NCBI RefSeq assembly: GCF_002944405.1
Contig: NZ_CP024307.1
Location: forward strand, 1,198,501 to 1,262,500
Direction: 5' to 3'
DNA length: 64,000 nucleotides
Source: Sinorhizobium fredii
GTDB lineage: Bacteria; Pseudomonadota; Alphaproteobacteria; Rhizobiales; Rhizobiaceae
The translations under genes were made by a program, and so were the position numbers. Of this stretch, positions 55,884-64,000 are shown piece after piece. The notes below the pieces were generated by a model. The model saw nothing but the letters and a program-made list of their open reading frames with translations, was not told where the DNA came from and made no database searches. Numbering within the stretch: position 1 is the first letter of the stretch; the number at the start of each line of letters is the position of its first letter.

Positions 55884-58232
55884 TCAGAAATAGTCCAGCT
55901 CTTCGAAGGTGGTCTCGCCCACATTGATGTCGCCGAGCGTGCGGAAACTGATGCGGGCACCGATCGACCAGTCGTTGGCGACCGTGCTGTCCGTATCCCG
56001 CTCCGACTTGTAGACGATCGAGAACAGCGTGTCCTGATCGTCATAGGTCAGTCCCAAGCCATGCCGGGTTACGACGCCCTCATTGATGTCGTAAGTCACG
56101 CCGCCGAACACCGACCAGTAGTCGTGGAACCGATAGGCGGCAGCCGATTGGATCTCGTCCTGGTCGAAGGCCGAGCCGTAGAGCGGCTGTGCCTCGATCC
56201 GCGTATAGGTGAAGGCGGCCTGCCATGTCAGCCCGAGATAGCCGACCGTCGCATCGGCACGCCGCAGGCTGAAGTCCTCTTCGTCCAGACGGCCGGAGAG
56301 ACTTGCCATCAAACCGGAAGGCGCGTCGACGCCGAACATCGCCACGTAATCGGATCGGTCGCTTTCCAGGCCCGAATCCGCCCCAGCCTTGACGAGATCG
56401 TCAGTTGCGAAGGAGTTGAGGCCGCCGAGGTGGAATGATTGCCCGGCAATGGCGCGCAGGCCGTAGCCGTTGTCGAAGCTTCCGGTGTAACGGAAGCCGA
56501 CATTGGCACGTGTTCCGCCCTCGATCCGGTCGAAACCGGAAAACTTGTCGCGGTCGAAGAGATTGGTGGCGTCGAAGACGAAGCTCTGGGCATCTTCGTT
56601 CGGCAGTGCGCCGGCATATTGTTCGTTCGGCCGCGCATAGAGCTGTGCGATCGGCTCCAGCACGTGGCTGCTCGTTTCACCGGCAAAAAGGATCGGATAG
56701 CGCGCCTCGAGACCCGCGGTGAGCATGCTCCGCGTCACGGCATCGCTGCTGGTGAAATCGCCGGTGTAGCCGACGGGGTCGTCGACATTGACGCCGATCG
56801 CGTCGCCGCGCGCCGCAAGCAATGGCGTCAGCGCCAGACCGCCTGGGGCGATGAAGGTCCGCTTCCATTCGAGTTCGCCGGTCAGGCGATGCGACGTTCC
56901 CTCAAGCCCGCGGAAGCGATCCACGCCGAAAACCGTCGTGTCGCGGTCGAGCCGGTTGCGCTTGACGTTCGTGAAGTTGAAGTCGGCATTGAGCTCGCCG
57001 CCCAGCACCGGTTCGGGCGCCGTGTAGGAATAGTCGAGGACCTGCGCGATCGGCTGCTGGTTTTCGGCGATGCTGTCCGGATCGGCATCCTGGATGTCGA
57101 AATAGAAGGCGCGCAGGTCGAAATAGTTGCGCTTGCCGAGACCGGACAAGTAGGCCTGGTTGACATAGGTCGTGCCATCGAACGACGAAAGGTCGTAGGT
57201 CTTGGCGAAGTTGTTGTCCGATTGGACGAGAACGTTCCAGCCGAAGGTCCAGCGCGGATTGATCTCGAATCGGCCCTTGGACGCCACCATGCCGCGTGCG
57301 GTCTCCTGCGCATCGACGGTTCCGGGCGTGAACTGGTCCCGGTCCATCTGGCTGATGCCGGCCACGTTCAGCGTATGCATGCCGTTGTGGAACCGCTGGC
57401 GGAACTCGCCTTCGAGCAGGAAGCCCTGGCGCGTCAATCCAGTCGCGGTGACGGTTGCGTCCATATAGGGCGAGATCGCCCAATAATAGGGGATGCCGAC
57501 GCCGGCGCCGAGTTTCTGCGCGTAGCGGAAAGTCGGAAACAGGAAGCCGCTCTTGCGTTTGACGGTGTGGTCGGGAATTTCCATCACCGGTATGTAGGCG
57601 ATCGGCTTTCCGAAGAGCTCGAAATAGGCGTGTTCAAGGCGAATCGTGCGGGTGCGGCCGTTCTGAATGACACGCTGCGCCTTGATGTGCCACAGCGAGC
57701 GGTGCTCCGGTTTGGTCGAGCAGGGCGTACAGGCAGTATAGACGGCCTTGTTGAGGATGAATTCTTCGCCGCCGCGCCGTTCGCCGCTTTCGGCCGCAAG
57801 CCGGGTCAGGTCGGTGGTTTCAATCCGCAACGCCGTGACGAAACCATCGCCGAAATCGTCGGTGACGTCCATCTTGTCGGCATAGACGACATTGCCGCCG
57901 GGCTCGATCAGCTGCACTTCCCCGGTCGCAAGAATACGGCCGCTTTGCTGATTGTACTCGACCTGGCGGGCCACCATCTTGTAGCCGCCATATTCGATCT
58001 GGACGTTGCCGCGCACGATGACGATTTCCGTGTCGCGGTTGTAGACCAGCTCATTGGCGGTCAGCAGGAGCTTCGCGTCGGCCGGGATGTTCGGCTGCAG
58101 CTGGTCGATTCGGGTAGATGTGTCCTGCGCCATGGCCGGCGCATGCATTCCGATAGCAAGCGCATGCAGCGCCACGCCTGCGAGGAGGGCGGCGTTGATA
58201 AGCTTCATAGGTCCGCGGTTGCCTGCCGCCAC
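55884..58232 (-). CDS. lptD: LPS-assembly outer-membrane protein LptD
   Basis: A 782-residue protein with a signal peptide (LINAALLAGVALHALAIGMHAPAMA). The periplasmic OstA-like jellyroll covers about residues 55-200 (LTANELVYNRDTEIVIVRGNVQIEYGGY), followed by the 26-strand barrel with many alternating aromatic strands. LptD inserts LPS into the outer leaflet. Start is GTG 58232 with AGGAGG seven bases upstream, overlapping the lptG stop by one base (TAGTG); ATG 58208 is an alternative. The barrel ends in TFEELDYF, with a terminal Phe as usual for BAM substrates. Confidence 0.93.
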   Translation of the reverse strand: MAAGNRGPMKLINAALLAGVALHALAIGMHAPAMAQDTSTRIDQLQPNIPADAKLLLTANELVYNRDTEIVIVRGNVQIEYGGYKMVARQVEYNQQSGRILATGEVQLIEPGGNVVYADKMDVTDDFGDGFVTALRIETTDLTRLAAESGERRGGEEFILNKAVYTACTPCSTKPEHRSLWHIKAQRVIQNGRTRTIRLEHAYFELFGKPIAYIPVMEIPDHTVKRKSGFLFPTFRYAQKLGAGVGIPYYWAISPYMDATVTATGLTRQGFLLEGEFRQRFHNGMHTLNVAGISQMDRDQFTPGTVDAQETARGMVASKGRFEINPRWTFGWNVLVQSDNNFAKTYDLSSFDGTTYVNQAYLSGLGKRNYFDLRAFYFDIQDADPDSIAENQQPIAQVLDYSYTAPEPVLGGELNADFNFTNVKRNRLDRDTTVFGVDRFRGLEGTSHRLTGELEWKRTFIAPGGLALTPLLAARGDAIGVNVDDPVGYTGDFTSSDAVTRSMLTAGLEARYPILFAGETSSHVLEPIAQLYARPNEQYAGALPNEDAQSFVFDATNLFDRDKFSGFDRIEGGTRANVGFRYTGSFDNGYGLRAIAGQSFHLGGLNSFATDDLVKAGADSGLESDRSDYVAMFGVDAPSGLMASLSGRLDEEDFSLRRADATVGYLGLTWQAAFTYTRIEAQPLYGSAFDQDEIQSAAAYRFHDYWSVFGGVTYDINEGVVTRHGLGLTYDDQDTLFSIVYKSERDTDSTVANDWSIGARISFRTLGDINVGETTFEELDYF

Positions 58233-59314
58233 TAGCCATCCTCCTGATGCAATAGAATCGTCGAGCCCAGCGCCATCGCTACAACAACTGGCAACCAGGC
58301 TGCAACGAACGGAGGCACGATACCGCTGCTCCCGAATGCTTTGACAAGCACGGTGACGACATAAAGCACGAAGCCTGACAGGATTCCACCGAGAATTACG
58401 GAGCGCGATTGGTTGAACCGGCTAAACTTTAGAGACACGCAGGCGGCGATCAAAGTCATCGCAACGAGAAGCAGTGGCAGCGACAGGAGCGAGTGTAGCT
58501 GGGTCTCCATGGCGTCGGTCGAGAAGCCGAAGGATCGGGCCACTTCGATTTTGTGCGGCAGGTCGAAAAACTGAATGGAATCAGCCTTTGCCAAGCGTTC
58601 CTGGACGAAATCGGCTTTCAGATTGGTACGAAGACGTACCGTTTCCAGACGTCGGGGCAGCCGTCCGTTGCCGCTTTCGGTGACCCCGTTAAGGAGCCAG
58701 TAACCATCTTCAAGTTTCGCCGACTTGGCATCCTGACGCAGGATGATGGTCCCCTGTGGATCAAAGTGGAAGACGGTGACGTTGATGAGCTCCGTGCCGC
58801 CGTTCTGGACGGACCGGGCGCCGATGATCGTGTCGGTGCCGTCATAGATCTGTCGAAGCCACGGAATCGAATTGGATTGCGCCGAGCGGGAGGAACCCCA
58901 TTCCGCCTCCAGCGCTTCCGCCCGTTTCGTTCCCCAGGCGGCAAGCGGGTTGAGGGCTGCGACGGCGAGAACGCCGAAGAGGAACGCACCCAGCACGAAG
59001 GGTCTCAGGAACTGCCAGACGGAAATGCCGGCGGCCCGCGTGACGACCAGCTCGTAGCGGCGGTTGAGCGAGATCAGTGCAGCCATGGCGGAAAACAGGG
59101 CCACGAAGGGTACCGTCTGCTGCAGGATGGTCGGGATGCGGAACGTCGTCATCAACAGGGCGCCGCTGACCGTGTAGTGCGGCAGGGCCGACATGCGGCT
59201 GGAGAGCTCGCTGAAATCGATGATGAAGATCAGCGCGAAGATGCCGACTAGGAACCAGAACGTGGTGACGATGTAACGCTTGAAGAAATAGAGTCCGAGG
59301 GTGTTGAGGATCAT
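58232..59314 (-). CDS. lptG: LPS export permease LptG
   Basis: A 360-residue inner-membrane permease of the YjgP/YjgQ family. It starts MILNTLGLYFFKRYIVTTFWFLVG, has six helices and a large periplasmic beta-jellyroll (GARSVQNGGTELINVTVFHFDPQG), and ends in two helices. With LptF and LptB it extracts LPS. ATG 59314 overlaps the lptF stop (ATGA), and its stop overlaps the lptD start. Confidence 0.93.
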   Translation of the reverse strand: MILNTLGLYFFKRYIVTTFWFLVGIFALIFIIDFSELSSRMSALPHYTVSGALLMTTFRIPTILQQTVPFVALFSAMAALISLNRRYELVVTRAAGISVWQFLRPFVLGAFLFGVLAVAALNPLAAWGTKRAEALEAEWGSSRSAQSNSIPWLRQIYDGTDTIIGARSVQNGGTELINVTVFHFDPQGTIILRQDAKSAKLEDGYWLLNGVTESGNGRLPRRLETVRLRTNLKADFVQERLAKADSIQFFDLPHKIEVARSFGFSTDAMETQLHSLLSLPLLLVAMTLIAACVSLKFSRFNQSRSVILGGILSGFVLYVVTVLVKAFGSSGIVPPFVAAWLPVVVAMALGSTILLHQEDG

Positions 59315-60483
59315 GACGCCTGTTCCCCGTCGGCGCCAGCCGGCCGCACGAGCCGAAGCCGCAGCATGAGATCGGTGAATTTTTCCTTCCACGTCATCGG
59401 TATGTCGAGGCGGCGGTTGCTGCCGAGCTGGCGAATCGCCAGGGCGCCGGTCACCAGCGGCACCAGATACATGAGCGGTATGAACCAGATCGAATCTTCG
59501 GCGCTGTTGCCGGCGTAGAACGTCATCCAGCGGATGACGAGGGCCGCGCCCACGGCACTGATCGTCGGATGAACGCGCGCCTCCCGGTGCGAGCGGGCAT
59601 CGCTGCTGACGACGAGGGCGATCAAACCGAAGAGGAGCGGATAGGTCCACTCGGTGAGGCGCCGGTGCAGTTCCGCCGTAAAGGTCAGCGGCGAGCGCTT
59701 GTAGGAAGGATCTTCCGGATCGGGATCGATGAGATAGAAGAGGTCGCGATCCTTGGCCCGAATGGTGGCTTCGCCCGCCGCCCTGGTCATGTCGGTAAGA
59801 TCGAAGGCGTAGGAATCGAACTTGATGACCGAGACGCCGCCGTCCGGCAGTTTGCGATGGACTTCGCCGTCCTTCATCACCAGCGCCGAACGCTCCTCGT
59901 CGACCGCGCCCTCGCGGGCATAGTAGACGAGCTCGAAGTTCGGATTGCGCGAATCGGCGACGAAGATGCCGTGCAGGACGCCGCCGCTGCGCCGCGCCGC
60001 GACCTGCACGTAAAGTCCGTCGGTGATCTTCCGGAAGGCGTTTTCCTGCACCACTGAGGAAAGCAGGTCGGCATGGGCCGTAGCAATCATCTTGCGCACC
60101 GCAACGCGCGAATAGGGCTCGACGAAATTGTCGATGACGAAGGAAAGGACGCTGAGCCCCACGGCAAAATAGATCACCGGCCGGATGACCGACATGCGTG
60201 AGCTGCCGGCGGCGTTGAGCACCGTCAGCTCCGAATCGGTGTTCATCACGCTCAGCGTCTGAGTGACGCCGATCAAAAGCGCGAAGGGCAGGATGATCGG
60301 AACGACCGAAGGCAGGATCAAGGTCGCGAGCTTGAGGAAGGCGAAGATCGACTGGCCGCTGTCCGTGACCAGGTTGACGTTGCTCAGCGCCTGCGTGGTC
60401 CAGACGATGCCGAGCAGCGGCAGGAGCGTTGCCAGGAACATGATCGTGGCGCGCCGGAAGATGTAGCGTTCGATCAGCTTCAT
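59311..60483 (-). CDS. lptF: LPS export permease LptF
   Basis: A 390-residue YjgP/YjgQ permease. It starts [20 protein letters not shown], with three helices (TLILPSVVPIILPFALLIGVTQ), a periplasmic domain with VAARRSGGVLHGIFVADSRNP, and three final helices. It forms a heterodimer with LptG. It is the first recognised gene of the lptF-lptG-lptD-surA-pdxA-rsmA operon; its ATG lies in the end of a small upstream frame. Confidence 0.92.
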   Translation of the reverse strand: MKLIERYIFRRATIMFLATLLPLLGIVWTTQALSNVNLVTDSGQSIFAFLKLATLILPSVVPIILPFALLIGVTQTLSVMNTDSELTVLNAAGSSRMSVIRPVIYFAVGLSVLSFVIDNFVEPYSRVAVRKMIATAHADLLSSVVQENAFRKITDGLYVQVAARRSGGVLHGIFVADSRNPNFELVYYAREGAVDEERSALVMKDGEVHRKLPDGGVSVIKFDSYAFDLTDMTRAAGEATIRAKDRDLFYLIDPDPEDPSYKRSPLTFTAELHRRLTEWTYPLLFGLIALVVSSDARSHREARVHPTISAVGAALVIRWMTFYAGNSAEDSIWFIPLMYLVPLVTGALAIRQLGSNRRLDIPMTWKEKFTDLMLRLRLVRPAGADGEQAS

Positions 60484-60713
60484 ACCCGTTTCCGACCCAA
60501 ATCCTGCTCTTCATTCGAGCCGTTCATGCGCTTACGAGCCTCGTATTCGCGTTCCGGCCGAACCGGTTTCCCGTCTCCTTCGTCGAAACCCAGAGTCTCG
60601 AACAACAGGGATAATATAAGGCGAAGAACTGCGGTTAACCGCATGTAAACATGTGCGGGCATCTTGCCAAGCGCTTCAAAAGCGAGAAGGGTGCGCGCCA
60701 CGGTTTTGAACAT
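60480..60713 (-). CDS. Possible 77-residue protein coupled to lptF
   Basis: An open frame starting [17 protein letters not shown], with one hydrophobic stretch ([16 protein letters not shown]) and a charged tail ending [10 protein letters not shown]. Its stop codon overlaps the lptF start (ATGA), the same coupling used by every downstream gene. Against it: no clear ribosome site, some codons (ATA, TTA) that are rare in neighbours, and no recognised family. It could be a real leader protein or a chance frame in the lptF/pepA intergenic region. Confidence 0.28.
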   Translation of the reverse strand: MFKTVARTLLAFEALGKMPAHVYMRLTAVLRLILSLLFETLGFDEGDGKPVRPEREYEARKRMNGSNEEQDLGRKRV

Positions 60714-60743
60714 GGTCGACGTCGCGAATGTCCGCCACTGTAG

Positions 60744-60765
60744 CCGTCCGGTAACAGCCGGACGG
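60744..60765 (+). promoter_or_regulatory. Stem-loop 31 bp before pepA
   Basis: CCGTCCGG (60744-60751) pairs with CCGGACGG (60758-60765) around a 6-base loop. It lies in the divergent lptF/pepA gap, in the likely pepA leader. Its role (operator, leader hairpin or remnant repeat) cannot be decided from the sequence. Confidence 0.4.
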
Positions 60766-60795
60766 AAGCCCACCAGAAATGCCGGAGTCCCCTGT

Positions 60796-62289
60796 ATGCC
60801 GATGAAGTTCGAGTTCACGTTCAGCAAATCCCACCGCCCGGCCGGGGGCTCCGCAGTCCTCCTCCAGGTCGCCGGCGCGAAGGAACCGGCAGGTGCCGCT
60901 GTCGTGGATCCCGAGGGAGTGCTGCCGAAGGCGGCGAAGATCGGCAAGTTCACCGGCAAGGCGCTCTCCACGCTCGACGTCGTCGCCCCGCACGGCTCGC
61001 CGGCGGATCGGATCATTCTGCTCGGCCTTGGAGATGCGGCAGCGCTCACGAGCCACGACTGGCTGAAAGCCGGCGGTGCCGCGGCCGCGAAGCTGCGCAA
61101 CGCCGAGAAGGCCACCATCTTCATCGATGCGCCGGATGCCGAGGTAACCGGCAAGGCGGCGGCCGACTTCGCCCTCGGCATGGAAATGAACGCCTATGCC
61201 TTCGACAGCTACAAGACACGCAAGTCCGACGACGACTCGAAGTCTGCTCAGAAAGTGGTGAAGGTCACCATCGTCACCGGTATGGTCATCGCCGCGAAGA
61301 AGGCATTCGCCACCGCCCAGGCGGTCGGCGAGGGCGTTTTCCTGGCGCGCGACCTCGTCAACGAGCCCGCCAATGTGCTCGGCCCCGTGGAGTTCGCGGC
61401 GCGTGCGAAGGAACTTGAGAGGCTCGGCATCGAGGTCGAGATCCTGACCGAGCGGGAAATGAAGAAGCTCGGAATGGGCGCGCTCCTCGGCGTCGCGCAA
61501 GGATCGTCCCGCCCGCCGCGGCTGGTCGTGATGCAGTGGAAGGGCGGCAAGGCAAAGGACAAGCCGATTGCCTTCATCGGCAAGGGCGTCGTGTTCGACA
61601 CGGGCGGCATCTCGATCAAGCCCGCCTCCGGCATGGAGGAGATGAAGGGAGATATGGGCGGTGCCGCCGCCGTGACCGGTCTCATGCATGTGCTGGCGGC
61701 CCGCAAGGCGAGCGTCAATGCCGTCGGCATCATCGGGCTCGTGGAGAACATGCCGGACGGCAGTGCGCAGCGCCCTGGCGATATCGTCACGTCCATGTCC
61801 GGCCAGACGATAGAGGTGATCAACACCGATGCCGAAGGCAGGCTCGTCCTCTGCGACGCGCTCTGGTATTGCAACGATCGCTTCAAGCCGAAGGCGATGA
61901 TCGACCTCGCCACGCTGACCGGCGCGATCATGGTGGCGCTCAGCAATCATTATGCCGGGCTGTTCTCGAACGATGATCGCCTCGCCGAACAGCTGCTGAA
62001 GGCCGGCACGACGACGCGGGAGCGCCTGTGGCGGATGCCGCTCGGCAAGGAATACGACAAGATGATCGACAGCAAATTTGCAGACATGAAAAATACCGGC
62101 GGCCGCCACGGCGGTTCGGTGACGGCGGCGCAGTTCCTGAAGCGGTTCGTCAAGGATACGCCCTGGGCGCATCTCGACATCGCCGGCACCGCGATGGGTT
62201 CGCCGACCGATGAGATCAACCAGTCCTGGGGTTCCGGCTTCGGCGTGCGTCTCCTCGACGAACTGGTCCGGGCAAACTACGAATCCTGA
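60796..62289 (+). CDS. pepA: Leucyl aminopeptidase (M17)
   Basis: A 497-residue metallo-aminopeptidase. Metal and catalytic motifs are present: [28 protein letters not shown] split over two short blocks, and the M17 signature [10 protein letters not shown]. In E. coli PepA is also a DNA-binding protein. ATG 60796 has GGAG eight bases before; Met at 60802 is an alternative. A two-palindrome repeat and holC follow. Confidence 0.94.
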   Translation: MPMKFEFTFSKSHRPAGGSAVLLQVAGAKEPAGAAVVDPEGVLPKAAKIGKFTGKALSTLDVVAPHGSPADRIILLGLGDAAALTSHDWLKAGGAAAAKLRNAEKATIFIDAPDAEVTGKAAADFALGMEMNAYAFDSYKTRKSDDDSKSAQKVVKVTIVTGMVIAAKKAFATAQAVGEGVFLARDLVNEPANVLGPVEFAARAKELERLGIEVEILTEREMKKLGMGALLGVAQGSSRPPRLVVMQWKGGKAKDKPIAFIGKGVVFDTGGISIKPASGMEEMKGDMGGAAAVTGLMHVLAARKASVNAVGIIGLVENMPDGSAQRPGDIVTSMSGQTIEVINTDAEGRLVLCDALWYCNDRFKPKAMIDLATLTGAIMVALSNHYAGLFSNDDRLAEQLLKAGTTTRERLWRMPLGKEYDKMIDSKFADMKNTGGRHGGSVTAAQFLKRFVKDTPWAHLDIAGTAMGSPTDEINQSWGSGFGVRLLDELVRANYES

Positions 62290-62296
62290 TTGCCTA

Positions 62297-62397
62297 CTGC
62301 ATGTATCCTTAAATCGCCGATTTAAGGATAAAGACATGCAGCAATCCAAAGTGCTACAGCGTCCTTTGCGCGTCTGATAAGACGCGCGGCGCTGTAG
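62297..62397. repeat. Two-palindrome rhizobial intergenic element between pepA and holC
   Basis: First palindrome: CTGCATGT (62297-62304) with ACATGCAG (62334-62341), inner arms ATCCTTAAATCG (62305-62316) and CGATTTAAGGAT (62318-62329), with an AAAG bulge. Second: CTACAGC (62354-62360) with GCTGTAG (62391-62397), inner GCGCGTCT (62368-62375) and AGACGCGC (62380-62387). The pair is characteristic of elements scattered through Rhizobiaceae genomes. It may stabilise or end the pepA transcript. Confidence 0.85.
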
Positions 62398-62409
62398 TGG
62401 GCTGCGGGA

Positions 62410-62874
62410 ATGACCGAAATCCTTTTCTACCACCTGACCGAATCGAAACTCGAGGACGCCCTGCCGCCGCTCCTGGACAGAAGCCTCGAGCGCGGCTGGC
62501 GGGTGGCCGTGCAAACGGTCGATGCGGAGAGGCGCGACGCGCTCGACACGCATCTCTGGGTCTACCGCGACGACAGCTTTCTGCCGCACGGCACGGATGC
62601 GGGTGAGTTTGCCGCCGAGCAACCGATTCTGATCGTCGCCGACAGTGGCAACCGGAATAGCGCGACCGTGCGCTTCCTCGTCGACGGCGCCGAGCCGCCG
62701 CCGCTTTCCGAATACGAGCGCGTCGTCTTCATGTTCGACGGGTACGACCAGGGGCAACTCGAGGCGGCGCGCGGCCAATGGAAGCGGCTGAAGGGCGAGG
62801 GGCATAACCTCACCTATTGGCAGCAAAACCGCGACGGAAGGTGGGAGAAGAAGGCCGAATCACAGCAGGGATGA
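62410..62874 (+). CDS. holC: DNA polymerase III subunit chi
   Basis: A 154-residue clamp-loader accessory subunit that contacts SSB. It begins EILFYHLTESKLEDALPPLL and has the chi landmarks HLWVYRDDSFLPHG and RVVFMFDGYDQGQLEAAR near the C terminus. The pepA-holC order is conserved in proteobacteria. Here a 101-bp palindromic element lies between them; the ribosome site GCGGGA lies directly after it. Confidence 0.9.
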   Translation: MTEILFYHLTESKLEDALPPLLDRSLERGWRVAVQTVDAERRDALDTHLWVYRDDSFLPHGTDAGEFAAEQPILIVADSGNRNSATVRFLVDGAEPPPLSEYERVVFMFDGYDQGQLEAARGQWKRLKGEGHNLTYWQQNRDGRWEKKAESQQG

Positions 62875-62883
62875 TCGCCCGTG

Positions 62884-62994
62884 CCCCTCATCCGGCCTGC
62901 CGGCCTCCTTCTCCCCGCAGCCGGGGCGAAGGAGACTCGCGGCCCCTCTAAGTCCCCTCTCCCCGCGTGCGGGGAGAGGGTTAGGGTGAGGGGC
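62884..62994. repeat. RIME-like intergenic mosaic repeat, copy 2
   Basis: It opens with CCCCTCATCCGGCCTGCCGG, then TTCTCCCCGC and GGGGCGAAGGAGACTCGCGG as at 39275, and ends with a second palindrome CCCCTCTCCCCGC...GGGGAGAGGG and GTGAGGGG. It lacks the middle part of copy 1. It lies between holC and the convergent dehydrogenase gene and may end both transcripts. Confidence 0.75.
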
Positions 62995-63045
62995 AAATCT
63001 GCAAACAGCGGCGAGAGGCAAACGATACCTCGCCGGCACTTCATC

Positions 63046-63972
63046 TCAGTCGTGGAATGCTTCCACGAATTTTCGTCGGCCGAGCATGAAGGCGTCGGCG
63101 ACGTGCCGGAGCGGCGACAGGTCGACGTCCGACCGGCCCTCCTTGATGATCTCGGCGAAACGGCGATAGAGCATCGGATATTCCTGCTCCGGCTCGTCGT
63201 GGACGATCTTGCCGTCGATGGCGAGCTTGGCACCGCCTTCGGAAAGAACCATCTCGCCGGCTTCGGTCTCGGCAATGATGTCCCAGCTCTGCTTGCCCGT
63301 CTGGCGCCAGTCGAATTCGGCCGAAACGTCGAGCTTTTGGGCATCGCTGAAGGCGATCGAGGCGGCGATCGGTGCGTCGCGGTTCTCGGGGAATTCAAGC
63401 GTCGCCGAGGCTATGAAGATCGGCCGCGGCAGGATGTGGGTGATGATTGACAGGGCATTGATGCCCGGATCGAACACGCCGAGCCCGCCGGCTGCCCAGA
63501 TCCATTCCTGGTTCGGATGCCAGTGGCGGACATCCTCCTTCCAGATGATCCTGACGGTGCGGATCGTCGTCGACGCCAGAAAGGCCTTGGCGGCTTCGAC
63601 CGCCGGTGCATAGCGCGAATGCCAGCTGGCGAAGAGCGAACGGCCCTTGGCCGCCGCCAGCGCCTCAAGGTCCGCGACCTCGCTCAAGGTCGCGCCCGGC
63701 GGTTTCTCGAGGAAGACGTGCTTGCCGGCCTCGAGGGCAGTGCGGGCCGCTTCGTAGCGGTATTGCGGCGGCATGCAGAGCGACACCGCGTCGATCGCCG
63801 GTACCGCCTCGAGCATCGCCTCGATCGACTTGAAATTGTCGATGCCGTCGACCGTTCCATGGCGGCTCGCTGCCGCGATCAGTTGATAGTCGGCATCCTT
63901 GGCAAGCGCCGGCAGATGCTGATCGCGCACGATCTTGCCGACGCCGACAATGGCAATTCGAATGGGGGACAT
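63046..63972 (-). CDS. gal: Gfo/Idh/MocA oxidoreductase, probable D-galactose 1-dehydrogenase
   Basis: A 308-residue NAD(P)-dependent sugar dehydrogenase. The Rossmann motif IAIVGVGKIVRDQHLPAL and the EKPPGATLSEV motif (catalytic Lys-Pro) are of the Gfo/Idh/MocA family. The WKEDVRHWHPNQEWIWAAGGLGVFDPG block resembles the Pseudomonas D-galactose dehydrogenase, which begins the De Ley-Doudoroff pathway. Specificity is inferred; other aldoses such as arabinose or fucose are possible. The promoter runs off the right edge. Confidence 0.75.
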   Translation of the reverse strand: MSPIRIAIVGVGKIVRDQHLPALAKDADYQLIAAASRHGTVDGIDNFKSIEAMLEAVPAIDAVSLCMPPQYRYEAARTALEAGKHVFLEKPPGATLSEVADLEALAAAKGRSLFASWHSRYAPAVEAAKAFLASTTIRTVRIIWKEDVRHWHPNQEWIWAAGGLGVFDPGINALSIITHILPRPIFIASATLEFPENRDAPIAASIAFSDAQKLDVSAEFDWRQTGKQSWDIIAETEAGEMVLSEGGAKLAIDGKIVHDEPEQEYPMLYRRFAEIIKEGRSDVDLSPLRHVADAFMLGRRKFVEAFHD

Positions 63973-64000
63973 GGGTGCTTCGCTCTTAATTAGTATGACT

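Noticed and set aside
60676..62826. 716-codon minus-strand frame opposite pepA and holC
   Set aside because: Spans two genes and a palindromic repeat; composition is that of an antisense shadow.

Overview
The window is ordinary chromosomal DNA of an alphaproteobacterium of the Rhizobiaceae, most likely Sinorhizobium/Ensifer. The basis is high GC coding sequence, gene orders typical of rhizobia (psd-pssA, rpsF-rpsR-rplI-dnaB, lptF-lptG-lptD-surA-pdxA-rsmA), proteins that read like S. meliloti homologues, and three kinds of short palindromic intergenic repeat of the rhizobial sort. I see no rRNA, tRNA, CRISPR array, transposase, integrase or phage gene, so there is no evident genomic island.

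Layout. 1-7.2 kb: a truncated Tat-exported PhoX-type phosphatase with a near-perfect Pho box, a very large DUF2339 membrane protein, an HD hydrolase, a MOSC protein and an MFS transporter. 7.2-14.8 kb: nadA-nadB-nadC-sodC behind a perfect 29-bp palindrome. Convergent to it is a tightly overlapped operon ygfZ-HD-phosphatase-nadQ whose last gene encodes the probable regulator of nadABC. 14.6-18.3 kb: a triplicated 59-bp repeat, small hypothetical genes, a Nudix hydrolase and a SRAP (HMCES/YedK) protein. 18.3-23.8 kb: cysS, three overlapping GFA-family genes, a proline iminopeptidase and citramalate synthase. 24-31.3 kb: rarD, a LOG-family gene, a LysM protein, an Atm1-type ABC exporter, psd and pssA.

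31.4-43.8 kb is mostly minus-strand housekeeping: SDR, purF, cvpA, radA, alr, then dnaB, rplI, a DUF2232 protein, rpsR and rpsF. A plus-strand araC-azlC-azlD cassette lies between alr and dnaB. 44-45.5 kb carries a Csp3-like copper storage protein and an aldo/keto reductase. 45.9-52.9 kb: fabD, fabG, acpP, fabF, mltG, yicC and gmk. 52.9-60.5 kb: lptF-lptG-lptD-surA-like-pdxA-rsmA, for LPS transport and outer-membrane assembly. 60.7-64 kb: pepA, holC and a Gfo/Idh/MocA dehydrogenase resembling D-galactose 1-dehydrogenase.

The most interesting linkage is the NAD neighbourhood: operator, three biosynthetic genes and the putative repressor lie in one 7-kb block, the repressor being translationally chained to a Fe-S maintenance protein (YgfZ), a phosphohydrolase and a tyrosine-type phosphatase. 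Other leads are the GFA triplet, the azlCD insertion in a replication/translation block, two small overlapping ORFs, and the repeat families. I did not find a convincing undescribed multi-gene system. Start codons were chosen by ribosome-binding sites, gene overlaps and family length; all functional calls rest on motif recognition, not database searches.
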